A stretch of DNA of 64,000 nt from Bombyx mori (GCF_030269925.1 NC_085127.1:10857501-10921500), one strand, 5' to 3'. Positions 1 through 10,310 are shown, counted from the first letter of the stretch. Program-made: numbers and translations. Notes: generated by a model not told the origin, from the letters alone.

Positions 1-306
1 ACTCCTTAAACGTTAGTCCGATATATTTATTTTGAAGAGCGGCCACATTTTGTTTGGATTAAAAATATTTCTGGCTACACTTGCACACGACACGTAGCAA
101 GTACTCCGGACGGCGACCGGCCAGAGAGACCACGTGCCAACGTTTTCTGATACAAACACATTCCAACGAAAACCATCTTTGATGTTCCTTATCTTAATTT
201 CTTTGTAATGTTTATAAAATACATCGCTGTGCTCTGTGCTGGTATTGTTCTTAGCTATTTATTCTCATTTCTCTTTGTCAATCTCTAGGATAATATAGAG
301 TTGTCC
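1..306. other. unique AT-rich DNA, no gene seen
   Basis: No recognisable repeat or open frame of note. There is a short GC-richer patch around 100-150. It could be intronic or intergenic. Confidence 0.4.
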
Positions 307-505
307 TTTTTTCTTCCTACCTATTCTGATAGCCTTGAGAGGCAATTTCAGCTTCACCCTAACGTTTGTAGGTGAGCTCACGGGGCTCAAACCGGAGAGT
401 TGCTAACACTGACCCTAGCAAGAGCAGTGCTTCGCAGAATCTACCACCGGATCGGAAACGCGACCCACTGAGAAGATCCGGCGAGAAACTCAGTAGGTTG
501 GCCGT
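307..505 (-). mobile_element. Jockey-clade LINE, 3'-end fragment
   Basis: On the minus strand this matches the 3' untranslated part of the Jockey-type LINE that recurs throughout the window. The shared core is GAGTTTCTCGCCGGATCTTC, followed by a GATCCGGTGGTAGATTCTGC block and the closing pyrimidine-rich CTACCT box before a poly(A), seen here as the T-run at 307-313. Only non-coding 3' sequence remains, so it is a heavily 5'-truncated copy. Confidence 0.75.
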
Positions 506-563
506 TGTCATGATTGTAGAACATGTTTTGGAAGTTAAAGACAAAGAGAAGATCTTCAACCAA

Positions 564-725
564 TTTTTTTTTATTGCTATATGGGTGGACGAGCTCACAG
601 CCCACCTGGTGTTAAGTGGTTACTGGAGCCCATAGACATCTACAATGTAAATGCGCCACCCACCTTGAGATAAGTTCTAAGGTCTCAGTATTGTTACAAC
701 GGCTGCCCCACCCTTCAAACCGAAT
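564..725 (-). mobile_element. Bm1-type SINE, 3' portion
   Basis: T-run (the poly-A tail of a minus-strand copy), then TTGCTATATGGGTGGACGAG, CACCTGGTGTTAAGTGG and the CTGCCCCACCCTTCAAACCG block, all diagnostic of the Bm1 body. It ends abruptly at about 725, where a sequence resembling the Jockey 3' end (GCATCGCTTCGCTGAATCT) continues. The tRNA-like head is missing. Confidence 0.85.
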
Positions 726-1197
726 CTGCAAGAGCATCGCTTCGCTGAATCTCCAGCCGTCCAAATCGGGGTCCACTATGAGAAACTTTGTGGGCTGTGT
801 CTATCTACATTCATTACTTACAATGCCATCGACAGAGTGTTCAACTTCTTTCGAATACGCCAAACGTTTCATACTAGGCTCGAGCGGATATGGATGTTTA
901 AAAAAAAAATTATAAACGTTAATTATTTCATGATTACACATTGGATCGTTTTCTTTGTCGAGCGCGATGGCTCCTCGCGTGATACGTTAAAGGACGAACT
1001 CAATCGTTTGATTGAGGAAGCCTCTATCGAAATGTTGGATCGTTATGTTGATAGGCGATTTCTAAACTGTTATGTTATTAGGTCATACATTAATATTAGC
1101 TCGAAGAACCTGTTATGGTTGAATTTAAGTTTATCTAATCGCGAGATGTTGCCTTGATAGCTAGATGCGGCGTCTGATGGAAAGTGGTTCTCATATG
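726..1197. other. unassigned stretch with a weak open frame
   Basis: The first 50 bases echo the Jockey 3' end. A plus-strand frame at 837-1157 stays open for 106 codons but starts on GTG and contains a run of lysines coded by poly(A). Its middle, around 955-1065, reads as charged residues (ERDGSSRDTLKDEL, then LNRLIEEAS) with plausible codon use. I do not recognise it; it may be a TE or gene relic. Confidence 0.3.
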
Positions 1198-1452
1198 TTG
1201 TGAAGGAATAACATCTTGTAATAAAAATCAAACCCGCAAAGGTAGGTACCACTACCCTGTCTATTTCTGCCCTGAAGCAGTAATGCGTTTCGGTTTGAAG
1301 GATAGAGCAGCCGTTGTAACTATACTGAGACCTTAAAACTTATATCTCAAGGTGGGTGGCGCATTTACGTGGTAGATGTGTATGGGCTCCAGTAACCACT
1401 TAACACGGTGGACTGTGAGCTCGTCCACCCATCTAACCAATAAAAAAAAAGA
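1198..1452 (+). mobile_element. Bm1-type SINE, internally deleted
   Basis: Begins within the GAAGGAATAACATC segment after the tRNA head and runs to CACCCATCTAACCAATAAAA. A deletion removes the part between the CCCGCAAA segment and the GGTAGGTACCAC box that other copies keep. The degraded minus-strand remnant at about 1460-1550 (CTTACCTGATGTTAAGTTG) looks like a much older copy of the same family. Confidence 0.85.
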
Positions 1453-1684
1453 ACACCTCTTTTGAAGGCGAGTAGCTTAGTAAAATCTCACGGCTTACCT
1501 GATGTTAAGTTGTTAACAGAGCCTATAGATATTGTTGTTTGAAGTTGAAGTAACCAAAATAATGAGGCCCTTGGTATACTCGTAGCTTCGTAGTAGTCGT
1601 CTAATAAAACAAGTACTTATCTCGTATTCGCGAACGATTTTCGCGAAGAAGGAATAACATGGTGTAAGAAAAAAAGAACCCAAA

Positions 1685-2035
1685 ATTGTTATATGCTTTT
1701 TTCCCCCTATCTATTCGCCGGTATCCTAAAAAGCTATTTCAGCTACGCCCGGACGGGTACGTGAGCTTACGGGCTCGAACCTGAAAGAATTTGCTAACAG
1801 TAGCCCTAGCAAGAGCAGTGCTTCTCAGAATCTACTACCGAATCGAAATCGCGACCTACTGAGAAGATCCGGTGAGAAACTCAGTGGGATGTGTCTGTGG
1901 ACTAATTTGCTCGCCGAACCCTTCGTCGCAAACGACGGGTTCGACGAAAACAATGACCGGTGCTTGAGGTACCTAAAAGCACCTTTAGTGGATCGGGAGG
2001 GTCCGAGATGACGTGTTTTGGGCGACGTCGACTGT
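1685..2035 (-). mobile_element. Jockey-clade LINE, 3' end with remnant of coding C-terminus
   Basis: The minus-strand copy covers the 3' UTR core plus the end of the coding region. The arginine-rich tail coding segment lies at about 1900-2030 (GACGAAGGGTTCGGCGAGC on the minus strand) and is also seen at 18.9, 31.7, 55.1 and 57.2 kb. Indels and substitutions make it an old copy. Confidence 0.75.
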
Positions 2036-2094
2036 TTATATGGGACTGTTTATATGGGCGAAATAGTTACTACCTAGCCTATCTAATAACCTTA

Positions 2095-2175
2095 ATCACG
2101 TGAAGAAAATCCGGTGAGAAATTCGTAGGCTGTGTCTATGGGCTAATTCGCTCGTCGATCTCTTCGTCGTTTTAT
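2095..2175 (-). mobile_element. Jockey-clade LINE, short 3' scrap
   Basis: Contains AATCCGGTGAGAAATTCGTA and GCTGTGTCTATGGGCTAATTC, the junction between coding end and 3' UTR of the same LINE family. It probably belongs to a second insertion or a rearranged piece of the copy just to the left. Confidence 0.55.
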
Positions 2176-2387
2176 TTGCGTAATTACTACATACACCTCA
2201 AGTCGCTAGGCGGGTGGCGGCGTTAATGCTTCTATACGTTATGTCTATGGCTTCGATTACCACTTAATACTAGATCGACCGAGAGCTCGCTTATCGGTCC
2301 GTGTATTTTTTTTTAATAAAAGACATCACTAAACTCAATATAGCCTTTGAATTTCAGACGTGAGGTCAAAAACTTAATTATCTTACA
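2176..2387 (+). repeat. very degraded Bm1-like remnant
   Basis: Fragments such as GGCGGGTGGCGGCGTTAATG, ATGTCTATGGCTTCGATTACC and GAGAGCTCGCTTATCGGTCC follow the order of the Bm1 3' half on the plus strand with many changes. It is an old copy. Confidence 0.45.
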
Positions 2388-2674
2388 CTAGCTGACCCGG
2401 CTGACTTCGTAGTGCCTCAATCGATAAATAAAAGACCTAAACTTTTGTATAAAATAAACATAAAACAAACAAAAGGAACCCGTCCGACGGGGGACACATC
2501 AAAGGAAAAACAAAGTTATTTTTGTTTAATTCCGAGCATTTTCATATTTATCTACCTTTTAAACGTTCTCTAGGCTTCCACAAATAATCCAAGACCAAAA
2601 TCAGCCAAATCGGTTCAGCCGTTCTTGAGTTTTAGCGAGACTAATGAACAGCAATTCATTTTTATATATATAGA
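2388..2674 (-). mobile_element. Helitron-like element, family A, complete ends
   Basis: On the minus strand it starts with TC (TCTATATATATAAAAATGAA) and ends with GGGTCAGCTAG followed by T. This is the Helitron layout (5' TC, 3' CTAG, insertion between A and T, no target duplication). At about 287 bp it has no coding capacity, so it is non-autonomous. Six more copies lie in this window. Confidence 0.75.
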
Positions 2675-3348
2675 TAAAGCTATCCAGACGCATGACTGCA
2701 TTGCGGCAGAAATAGACATATTAATAGATTATTTATTAATTAATGAGTCACGTTAAATAGTAATAAACATTAACATTTAGACAAACACAAAATAAAACGA
2801 AGATTATATGCGTTTTTCAGAAGATAAGATGCAACAAGAGAAAAAAAATCTCCTTAATATGATAATATGTAAATAGCATACCAAACAAAATCATGTCTAA
2901 TTAACTATGATACAAAGATTACTAAATTATCAGACCGTAGATATCGTGAGCATGATACGCAATTGTTGTATCCTTGACTGAGTTTCATTTTATAATCGAT
3001 TTAAGAGCACGCAGGTTGTTACGTGTACATTACTGACAAAGAGATCCGTTATCTTAGGTTTTTTGAGGAAATAGCCCAGCGATTTCCGTCGCGAAGCAGT
3101 GCGTGTTGAAGGATGAACCAGCGGTTGTACGATAGAGAGTTCAACATTAGCGGAATTGGCATTGTGGCGTCTATGGATTTGTCGCTAGTTTTAGCTCTAG
3201 CTTCCTATATAACTAGTATGGCCATAAATACTGTTACATAAAAACTATTCTTTTTTTTTTTCAACTTTTTAATTATTTTGAATTTGGAACACGTACCCAT
3301 ATTATTTTAAAAAATTCTTTCGATTTTACGCCATTAGCGGTAGGCAAC
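2675..3348. other. AT-rich, mostly unique; degraded SINE trace
   Basis: At about 3040-3190 there are weak Bm1 echoes (GCGAAGCAGTGCGTGTTGAAG, CAGCGGTTGTAC). Nothing else is recognisable. Confidence 0.35.
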
Positions 3349-3452
3349 GGCTTGGCTCTACTCCTGGCATTGCTGAAGTCCATGGGCGACGGTAACCACT
3401 CACCATCAGGTGGGCCGTGTGCTCGTCTGCCTACAAGGGCAATAAAAAAAAA
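3349..3452 (+). mobile_element. second SINE-like family, 3' end
   Basis: A block containing AAGTCCATGGGCGACGGTAA, CACTCACCATCAGGTGGG and GTCTGCCTACAAGGGCAATA, then an A-run. The same block recurs at 27.1, 33.7, 38.0 and 54.3 kb. It could be the tail of a SINE or the shared 3' end of a LINE; no tRNA-like head is visible. Confidence 0.6.
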
Positions 3453-3508
3453 TTATGTAGGTATAAATTTTAATAATATTACATTACGTCATTAATAAAA
3501 AATAATAC

Positions 3509-3886
3509 CGTGCAAACATGATAGCTCGCAGGTTTGCACGGTGTTCACTTAAAGTCAAGGTCACCCTCTTTAGGGCCTACTGTACTAACTTTTACACGTG
3601 CAGCTTGTGGGCTGGATATACTCAAAGATCGTACAATGCTCTCCGTGTTCAATACAATAACGCGTTTAGGGTGCTGGTGGTGCTGCCCCGCTTTTGTAGC
3701 GCATCAGGGATGTTTGCAGACGCGCACATAGATTGTTTTTACGCTACCATGCGTAAGAGGTGTGCATCTCTGGTAAACAGAGTGAGGGCCAGCTCCAACA
3801 GTATCCTGAGCATGATCGCAAGCAGGCTGGACTGTATATACATGGGTCGCTGTGGTGCCATCTCCCATGGGATGTTACCACAGTAA
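3509..3886 (+). pseudogene. CR1-like LINE reverse transcriptase, C-terminal fragment
   Basis: The frame is open from 3509 (entering as RANMIARRFARCS) to the TAA at 3884-3886, about 125 codons with no internal break. It matches the C-terminal end of CR1/L3-type ORF2 proteins common in moths (FRAYC, FYTCSLW, YNNAFR, FADA, MRKRCASLV). These residues follow the RT domain, so no catalytic motif is present and the fragment cannot work alone. The 3' UTR and a (TTA)n tail run to 3992. A near-identical copy lies on the other strand at 61.4-61.9 kb. The clade is inferred from motifs and the trinucleotide tail. Confidence 0.75.
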
Positions 3887-3995
3887 TTCATTGTGATGTA
3901 AATATAAATACTAACATAGGTCTAAGTCTTATTAACAATTTATATGAGTCATGGATACTTGAAATAAAAACATTATTATTATTATTATTATTTAA
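3887..3995 (+). mobile_element. CR1-like LINE 3' UTR and (TTA)n tail
   Basis: A short 3' UTR of about 85 bases follows the stop codon, then seven TTA/ATT units and an A-run. Short trinucleotide repeats instead of poly(A) are typical 3' ends of CR1-group LINEs. Confidence 0.7.
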
Positions 3996-5158
3996 AAAAA
4001 AAATTCATTTGTAACAGAACTTATGGCTGGACTAGGTACATACCTTCCGATGCAGCGTTTATCTACCAGATTTCGAACTATTATAGTCCGGCCGTTGAAA
4101 AAATGCGCTCATGATCGAACGAACAATGTTTGAACTATTGACTTTGAAAAGGCGTTGAATCTATGTTTGCTTATTATTTGTTGGTTGCAGTACTAACGAG
4201 TACTTGTTCTAAAAAATTTAAATATGACAACATAAACTATAGCTAAATTGAGCTAAATTTAAGCTATATTGATCGGTTTCTAGTTTTAAAAATAATACTG
4301 TTTACGTTGACGAAAAACTCGACAAAACAAGGTCAAAATTCAAAATGAAACCGACCCTGTGCCAATTAAAAAAAAAATTAACTCAAACTTTTCAAGTAAA
4401 ACGTTCAAAGGATGTATATCGTTATTTATTTTACAACCACGTTTATCATTCTAATTGTGTTACGTAATTGTCGGGCACAAAAACAACTGTGCCAAATGAA
4501 AACGCATCGCTCACAATCAGACCTCCAAAGATAATAACAGGACACCGATGTACTGAATTACTACAACGAAATATGAACCTTAACTACAAGTCTTAAGGGT
4601 ACAATAAAATTAGTTGGGTAAAAAGAAGATTTATGTAGTCATTCGCGTCAAGACGCCGCGGATTCGTATCGTGTAACGCCCCTGCGGATGCTACAAGTAA
4701 AAGCAATCGTACAACGCGGATTTCGTCGCGATATTGGCATGTTCCACTTATGATTTTACGCATAGAAGCGGAATAATCATTAAACAAAAAAGCTATTATG
4801 TAATTTATTTATATTTGCGGGTTTTAAAGTAAACTTATACGAAGCTCTGTTATTACATTGATGAACAACTGCTATCAGGAAGCTCGTGAATTGAAATTCA
4901 ATATATAAATTAACATTACGTTCTGATAAGTGTAAAAGAAGTGGTCAGACATTTCTTGTTAAATGTCCCTAATTTAGGATTTCTTCGGACAGTAAACAGT
5001 TTGTATACGATTAGAGCAATTATAATTTAAGCACTAGACACAAATTGCCGAAAGCTCCCAATATCTTTAACACAGATTTCGACTCGATTTAAGGTCACTA
5101 ACCAGAGAATATCTTATATCTTATTATATGACTTATAAGCGAACATTGATTGTTGCAC
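3996..5158. other. unique AT-rich DNA, no gene seen
   Basis: Over a kilobase without a recognisable repeat. The minus-strand frame at 4593-4787 is 64 codons and shows no domain. It could be intron or intergenic sequence. Confidence 0.4.
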
Positions 5159-5401
5159 TTTTTTTTATTGCTTAGATTGGTGGATGAGCTCACAGCCTAC
5201 CTGGTGTTAAGTGGTTACTGGAGCCCATAGACATCTACAACGTAAATGCGCCACCCACCTTGAGATATAAGTTCTAAGGTCTCAGTATAGTTACAAAGGC
5301 TGCCCCACCCTTCAAGCCGAAACGCATTACTGCTTCACGGCAGAAATAGGCGGGGTGGTGGTACCTACCCGTGCGGACTCATAAGAGGTCCTACCACCAG
5401 T
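5159..5401 (-). mobile_element. Bm1-type SINE, body only
   Basis: T-run, TTGCTTAGATTGGTGGATGAG, then all body blocks up to GGTCCTACCACCAGT, the usual breakpoint where many copies lose the tRNA-like head. Few substitutions from the other copies suggest a moderately young insertion. Confidence 0.9.
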
Positions 5402-5730
5402 GAAAAATGATTATTTGAACTTAAAATAATGGAACGAATGATCGAGTTGCAAGTGGAACGTAGCGTTCTGCAAGGCGAGGACGTGTGTACACAGAGGAAG
5501 TGATTCAGGCGGCCTGTTTAACCACCGAAGCAGCGCGGCTTGCGCAACAACGCGCGAGCGATGCGCACGCGATCCGAACTCGAGGCTGTGTTAAAAAATA
5601 TATTATGTTTAATTCACACCAAATACGCTGGTATTAAGGACGACAATACAAAGGAAGTCAGTCGAAACCACTGGAACCCGGCTTAGTTGTTCCACATGAG
5701 GACTTTGATGGGCAACAGTACCTCAAAACA
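5402..5730. other. GC-richer unassigned stretch
   Basis: Around 5430-5600 the plus strand reads ATGGAACGAATG... then, after one frame change near 5485, EEVIQAACLTTEAARLAQQR-like codons without stops to about 5600. Composition is richer in GC than the flanks and CpG-bearing. It may be a frameshifted coding relic; I cannot name it. Confidence 0.3.
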
Positions 5731-6156
5731 GTGAAGGGATAAGACGTCCGGTGCATTAGTGTTGAGCGATGCACCTGTGTTCGAATCCCAGACGGGTACC
5801 AATTTTTCGAATGAATTACGTAGGTACTCAACAAATGTTCACGATTGATTTCCACGGTGAAGGAATAACATCGTGTAATAAAAGTGAAACCCGCAAAATT
5901 ATAATTTGCGTAATTACTGGTGGTAGGAACTCTTGTGAGTCCGCGCGGGTAGGTACCACCGCCCTGCCTATTTCTGCCGTGAAGCAGTAATGCGTTTCGA
6001 TTTGAAGGGTGGGGTAGCCGTTATATCTACTGAGACTTTAGAACTTATATCTCAAGGTGGGTGGCGCCCACGTTGTAGATGTCTATGGCTCCAGTAACCA
6101 CTTAACACCAGGTGGGCTGTGAGCTCGTCAACCATCTAAGCAATAAATAAATAAAA
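5731..6156 (+). mobile_element. Bm1-type SINE, nearly full length
   Basis: Carries most of the tRNA-related head: GGATAAGACGTCCGGTGCAT with the GTTCGAATCCCA B-box region at 5778-5789. Then come the conserved middle (GAAGGAATAACATCGTG), body and 3' A-rich tail (AATAAATAAATAAA). The first few head bases are replaced. RNA polymerase III A and B boxes would lie in the head, as in the tRNA it came from. Confidence 0.9.
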
Positions 6157-7036
6157 ACTATTTGAGGCAAAACTTATTGGTGCATTGCAAGATATAGAGA
6201 TCTGTAATATGAAGACTTTTTGATTCTAAGGTGTATTGTAAAGAAGCTACTACGATTCTGCCTAATTTTGAGACGAAACAGTCAGGTATTCCAATTAGTA
6301 AGTAAAGCCATCTTATAATAAAAATGAGATTTCGACATAATCTCTCAGGGTAGTTTTGGCGGCATTCATGTTATGATGTCTATCAGATTCGGTAACCATC
6401 TAAGACCAAGTGGGCCAGGAGCTCGTTCGCTTATCTAAATGCAATTAATTAAAAAAGACTCAATCGTGAAAAAATTCTTCAAGAAAGCGTTAAGTAAATT
6501 GTTGACTTTGGCAATTCTGACCTACTTTTCTATCGCCTTTATAGACCGTGTTCATAGACAATCAAACACGACTTTTAGCTGTGTTCAAAGCAAATAAAAC
6601 TAGACGTAAATAAGGTCAATAAAGTTATGCATATTCTTTTCACGAATAAAAAATAAACTATCTGTTGAGCAAATTAAAGGTTCAAGTCTTTAAGCATTGT
6701 AATAATGTTGTGTGGAACAGAAACATAATCGCTCACCAAGCAAGCGAACACCAAGACACGCAATGAGTCATGCATTTCGAGATCTTCAACATTGAAATCC
6801 AGAAAAATAGACAAAAAAAGAACTCTCATATGTCGTTTACACGTTCAGAACGGTTACATAAAACGACACGTAGAAGATGGGTTGATCTGAGCCGTAGAGC
6901 GTGCATACGCATAAGTGGAAGTCGCAAGACGTCGAAGTGTACGAACAGACCTACACTCAGCATCTGTTGGCCTTGGATCAAAAAAGAAACGGCCAAACAA
7001 TTTGAAAGTACACCGAAAAACACATTTATTAATTAA
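6157..7036. other. AT-rich stretch with an old Bm1 trace
   Basis: At about 6330-6440 a very degraded plus-strand Bm1 remains (GGCGGCATTCATG, GGTAACCATCTAAGACCAAGT). The 88-codon plus frame at 6770-7036 has many Arg/Lys codons but no recognisable domain, and it ends where the Helitron begins. Confidence 0.35.
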
Positions 7037-7749
7037 CTAGCTGACCCGACAGACTTCGTAATGCCTCAATCGATAAATAAAAGACCTGAACTTTTGTATA
7101 AAATAACCTTAAAACAAATAAAAGGAATCCGTCCGACGGGGGACACATCAAAGGAAAAACAAAATTGTTATTTTTATTTCATTCCGAACATTTTCATATT
7201 TATCTAACCTTTTAAACCTTCTCTGGACCTCCACAAATAATTCAAGACAAAAATTAGCCAAATCGGTCCAGCCGCTCTCGATTTTTAGCGAGACTAACGA
7301 ACAGCAATTCATTTTTATATATACTAGAGGTCCCGCAGTAGTCGAAATTCGACTATAATTAATTGGAATTGTAAGTTTGTACACTATTATGATTGTATTT
7401 TATACTTCTATAATCACAAATTTCGCCAAGGCTACACTATAAAAAATATTAATAAAGACAAACAATAATTAATCTATTCTCAATTTGACAACAGACGTAA
7501 AGAACAAAAGTTTGACAATAAATAGTATGCATGCGTGTGTGCGCCAAATACATGATATGTAGTGTGTGTGATGTTTTCTTTATTGATTTAATGTATCTTT
7601 TATGCATTAGTTTAAAAAATTATTATTAGCATTGTGCACTTCTTCTCTATATTCTCTATAAGTGTGGAAAATTTCATACACCTCCGTCCGCGCAATTTTC
7701 GTAAAAAGGGATACAAAGTTTTTGCTTCACGTATTAATATATAGATAGA
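7037..7749 (-). mobile_element. Helitron-like element, family A, split by a family C Helitron
   Basis: The minus-strand copy has its CTAG end at 7037-7040 and its body to 7323. The last bases of its 5' terminus (TAGA, holding the terminal TC on the minus strand) are found only after 7745. Removing 7324-7745 restores the terminal TATATATAGAT seen in intact copies at 2.67 and 22.88 kb. The element is therefore complete but interrupted. Confidence 0.75.
7324..7745 (-). mobile_element. Helitron-like element, family C, complete and nested
   Basis: On the minus strand it begins TCTATATATTAATACGTG and ends in GGGACCTCTAG, 422 bp, again with TC and CTAG ends. It lies exactly between an A and a T of the terminus of the family A copy, as Helitron insertion requires. 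No protein is encoded. Related copies are at 12.15, 20.6 and 32.2 kb. Confidence 0.75.
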
Positions 7750-8011
7750 TTTACAACGCACAAATGTTCGACCGAAGGTAACTAAAAGCTTCTAATTTCT
7801 AAGTAATCGTAAACGTTTCAAAAGATTATTCCCCTAACAATATGAATTGAATGCGAGGATATTTAATTTTATCGTTCGTAATCGTCTATCCTAAAACGTA
7901 CGCGTCGTAAAATGAAATCCAGTATGAAAGCGAATAAACTAATACTAAATCTCGCTTGTGGGTAATTTGAATAGTAGAATACCAAAATGCACACAGTTCA
8001 TAGCCTGTTTA
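7750..8011. other. unique AT-rich DNA
   Basis: No recognisable repeat, RNA or frame. It separates the nested Helitrons from the tandem family B copies. Confidence 0.35.
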
Positions 8012-8283
8012 TCTATATCTATATTATCTATATATCTAAATCTATATAATATTATATTATTATAAAGAGGAAAGATTTGTTTGTTTGTTTGTTTCGAATA
8101 GGCTCCGAAACTACTGGACCGATTTGAAAAATTCTTTTTCCATTAGAAGCCGACATTGTCCCTGATGAACATAGGCTACTTTTTTAATTTATTTTTTTAT
8201 TTTTTTTACTTTTTTTTTATTTTATTTTTTTGGTTTCATGTGTGTTTTAATGTTTCCGAAGCGAAGCGAGGGCGGGTCGCTAG
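8012..8283 (+). mobile_element. Helitron-like element, family B
   Basis: Starts TCTATATCTATA, carries TATAAAGAGGAAAG and the (TTTG)n tract at 8073-8092, and ends GCGAAGCGAGGGCGGGTCGCTAG followed by T. The GC-rich end can form the short 3' hairpin expected of a Helitron. The 5' AT-rich start is expanded compared with the copy at 41.95 kb. Confidence 0.7.
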
Positions 8284-8440
8284 TAATATTATAAAGAGGA
8301 AAGATTTGTTTGTTTGTTTGTTTGTATTGAATAGGCTCCGAAACTACTGAACCGATTTGAAAAATTCTTTCACTGTTTGGAAGCTACACTATTCCCGAGT
8401 GACATAGGCTAAAAATTTTTTTTTCAAAATTAGGGATCCT
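8284..8440 (+). mobile_element. Helitron-like element, family B, 3'-truncated, in tandem
   Basis: Directly after the CTAG of the previous copy, a second copy starts at TAATATTATAAAGAGG and runs through ACCGATTTGAAAAATTCTTT before diverging. Head-to-tail Helitrons joined at the 3' end are known products of rolling-circle replication that reads through the terminus. Independent insertion at the same A|T is an alternative. Confidence 0.65.
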
Positions 8441-8729
8441 TACTAAAACTTCAATAATGTAACCCAAGGTGTAAAAAAATACCTAAAATATTCTTTATAT
8501 CGCGTCTCCTGCGAAAACTATTGATGATAGGATAAAATAATGTACTACGACTTTGTTGAACACATTATTATTTACAAAAAGTGTTGCGATAGCATATGTC
8601 TAACTATTATAGTTATGCCGCAATAAGTGTTATTTTATTAAAAAAATAAAACAACGTCAAATATCGTTGAAAATTTTGTTAAAGACCCGATTGGAGCTGG
8701 AGCGCCCTGTTTGTATACTAATAAGCATA

Positions 8730-8987
8730 TCGACGCTTGAAAGGCAAAAGTGACTAAGCGACAATAACTGCTTTGTACATAAATGATAGGCAATTACCTT
8801 AATCGATGCGCGAAAAAAATATATTTCTAGGTCTATTAAAATCATTTCAATCCTACAGCTACTAGCTAGATTATAATACAGCTGAATTCTTTAAAATAAA
8901 TTTTGTTTTCAGGTATTTCAACTTTAAATTAGTCTACTGTAAAGTTCACGCATTGTCGCTTAGTCACGTTTGCCTTTCAAGCGTCGA
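8730..8987. mobile_element. small TIR element (MITE-like), 258 bp
   Basis: Terminal inverted repeats of about 36 bp begin TCGACGCTTGAAAGGCAAAA and close GTTTGCCTTTCAAGCGTCGA. The interior is AT-rich and non-coding. A second copy in opposite internal orientation is at 30.70 kb. The target duplication is not clear (AT or TA flanks), so I do not assign a superfamily. Confidence 0.8.
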
Positions 8988-9077
8988 ATTATACTTAAAG
9001 GTAAAAGATGTTGTTTATCCACTAATACACACTAAACACTAGCCAGTACATGGTTCAATATCACTGAAGTCGAAAAC

Positions 9078-9323
9078 TTTTTTTTTAATGCTCAAATGGG
9101 TGGACGAGCTCACAGCCCACCTGGTGTTAAGTAGTTACTGGAGCCCACAGACATCTACGACGTAAATGCGCCACTCACCTTGAGATATAAGTTCTAAGGC
9201 CTCAAGTACAGTTACAACGGCTGCCCCACCCTTCAAACCGAAACGCATTACTGCTTCACGGCAGAAATAAATAGGGTGGTGGTACCTACCCGCGTGGACT
9301 CACAGGGGGTCCTACCACCAGTA
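9078..9323 (-). mobile_element. Bm1-type SINE, body only
   Basis: T-run then GCTCAAATGGGTGGACGAGC and all body blocks to CCTACCACCAGT. The head is absent. Confidence 0.9.
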
Positions 9324-9329
9324 AAACCA

Positions 9330-9432
9330 GTTTTTTCATATCTTGGACGGTTGGAGGAGCTATCTGCCTACCTGGTGTTAAGCTGTTACTGGAGCCCATA
9401 GACATCAGCAATGTAACTCACGCCACTCATTT
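9330..9432 (-). repeat. degraded Bm1 3' end adjoining the previous copy
   Basis: TTGGACGGTTGGAGGAGCTAT, CTACCTGGTGTTAAGCTG and GAGCCCATAGACATCAGC follow the minus-strand Bm1 order with many changes. It abuts the younger copy to the left, so the younger one probably inserted at the A-rich tail of this one. Confidence 0.6.
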
Positions 9433-10310
9433 TCACGACATGACTTCTAAGTTTTCCCAATGTTAATTGAACACAAGAGGAGTGAAGTGTGTCATTTATC
9501 ATGCTCTGCGAGTCACTGGATTCATTTGTTAAATGAACGCCTGTTAGTTTTGCACTCGGCTTTTTGTGACACTCAGACGAGTCATTAATAAGAAATGCCT
9601 ATTACGCTTCGAAATGCGAGCTTTCGAACTGTTTCGTCTCCCAGTAGATCTATGAATAGGCATGTTCAAATTATCAATTAATTTATGCCGATATAATATT
9701 CGATTAACGGTTTTTTAATAATAATATGCAATGTCGTGATTCTCAATGCGAGCGAGAACAATCTTCGAGTTCATCATTTCTCGAAGAATCATAACAAAAA
9801 TAAATTGTACCGCGATTATGATGTTCGTAAATTTTAAATATTGTTATAACTAATTTATTGGAAAGGGACTTTTTTGTATCTTTCCTGTGCGTACTTCTAC
9901 GTTTGACCCTTAACGTTGTAAATCGTAAATAAACACTATCGGCGGTATATACAGGACGTGTGTTTTTTTTTTTAATTTAACTGACTTTTAACCTTTACTG
10001 TGGCTGTTATTTTTTTCAAAATTAAGACAAATGCTATTTTTCAATATCTGCTCGAATTTTAAATCTATATTCGAATTTTCAATTTTAGTTTTTGAAGTGA
10101 AACTTCTTTATCGACATAGGGAGGTAAAACGTATGTAACGTTTTTCGGTTACGCGCCATCTTAATTTCTTCCGTTACGCGCCATGTTTATTTTATTTCTA
10201 TTTAGTTTGTTATCAACAGATGTCTCTGCACGTAAATTCAACAATTCCTGAATCGCAGTGACGAGATATTACACAGTTGATAGAGGTTCTCGTATTTCTC
10301 TTGCTAAATC
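9433..10310. other. unique AT-rich DNA
   Basis: No gene. A 14-base block, GTTACGCGCCAT preceded by CG or CC, occurs twice at about 10147-10160 and 10171-10184. Nothing upstream of the U1-like sequence resembles a clear snRNA proximal element to my eye. Confidence 0.4.

Noticed and set aside
3508..3541. Ten-base inverted repeat CCGTGCAAAC / GTTTGCACGG at the start of the CR1 fragment, like a 5' inversion.
   Set aside because: Both arms read in frame as CR1 protein (RANMIARRFAR), so the palindrome belongs to the coding sequence.
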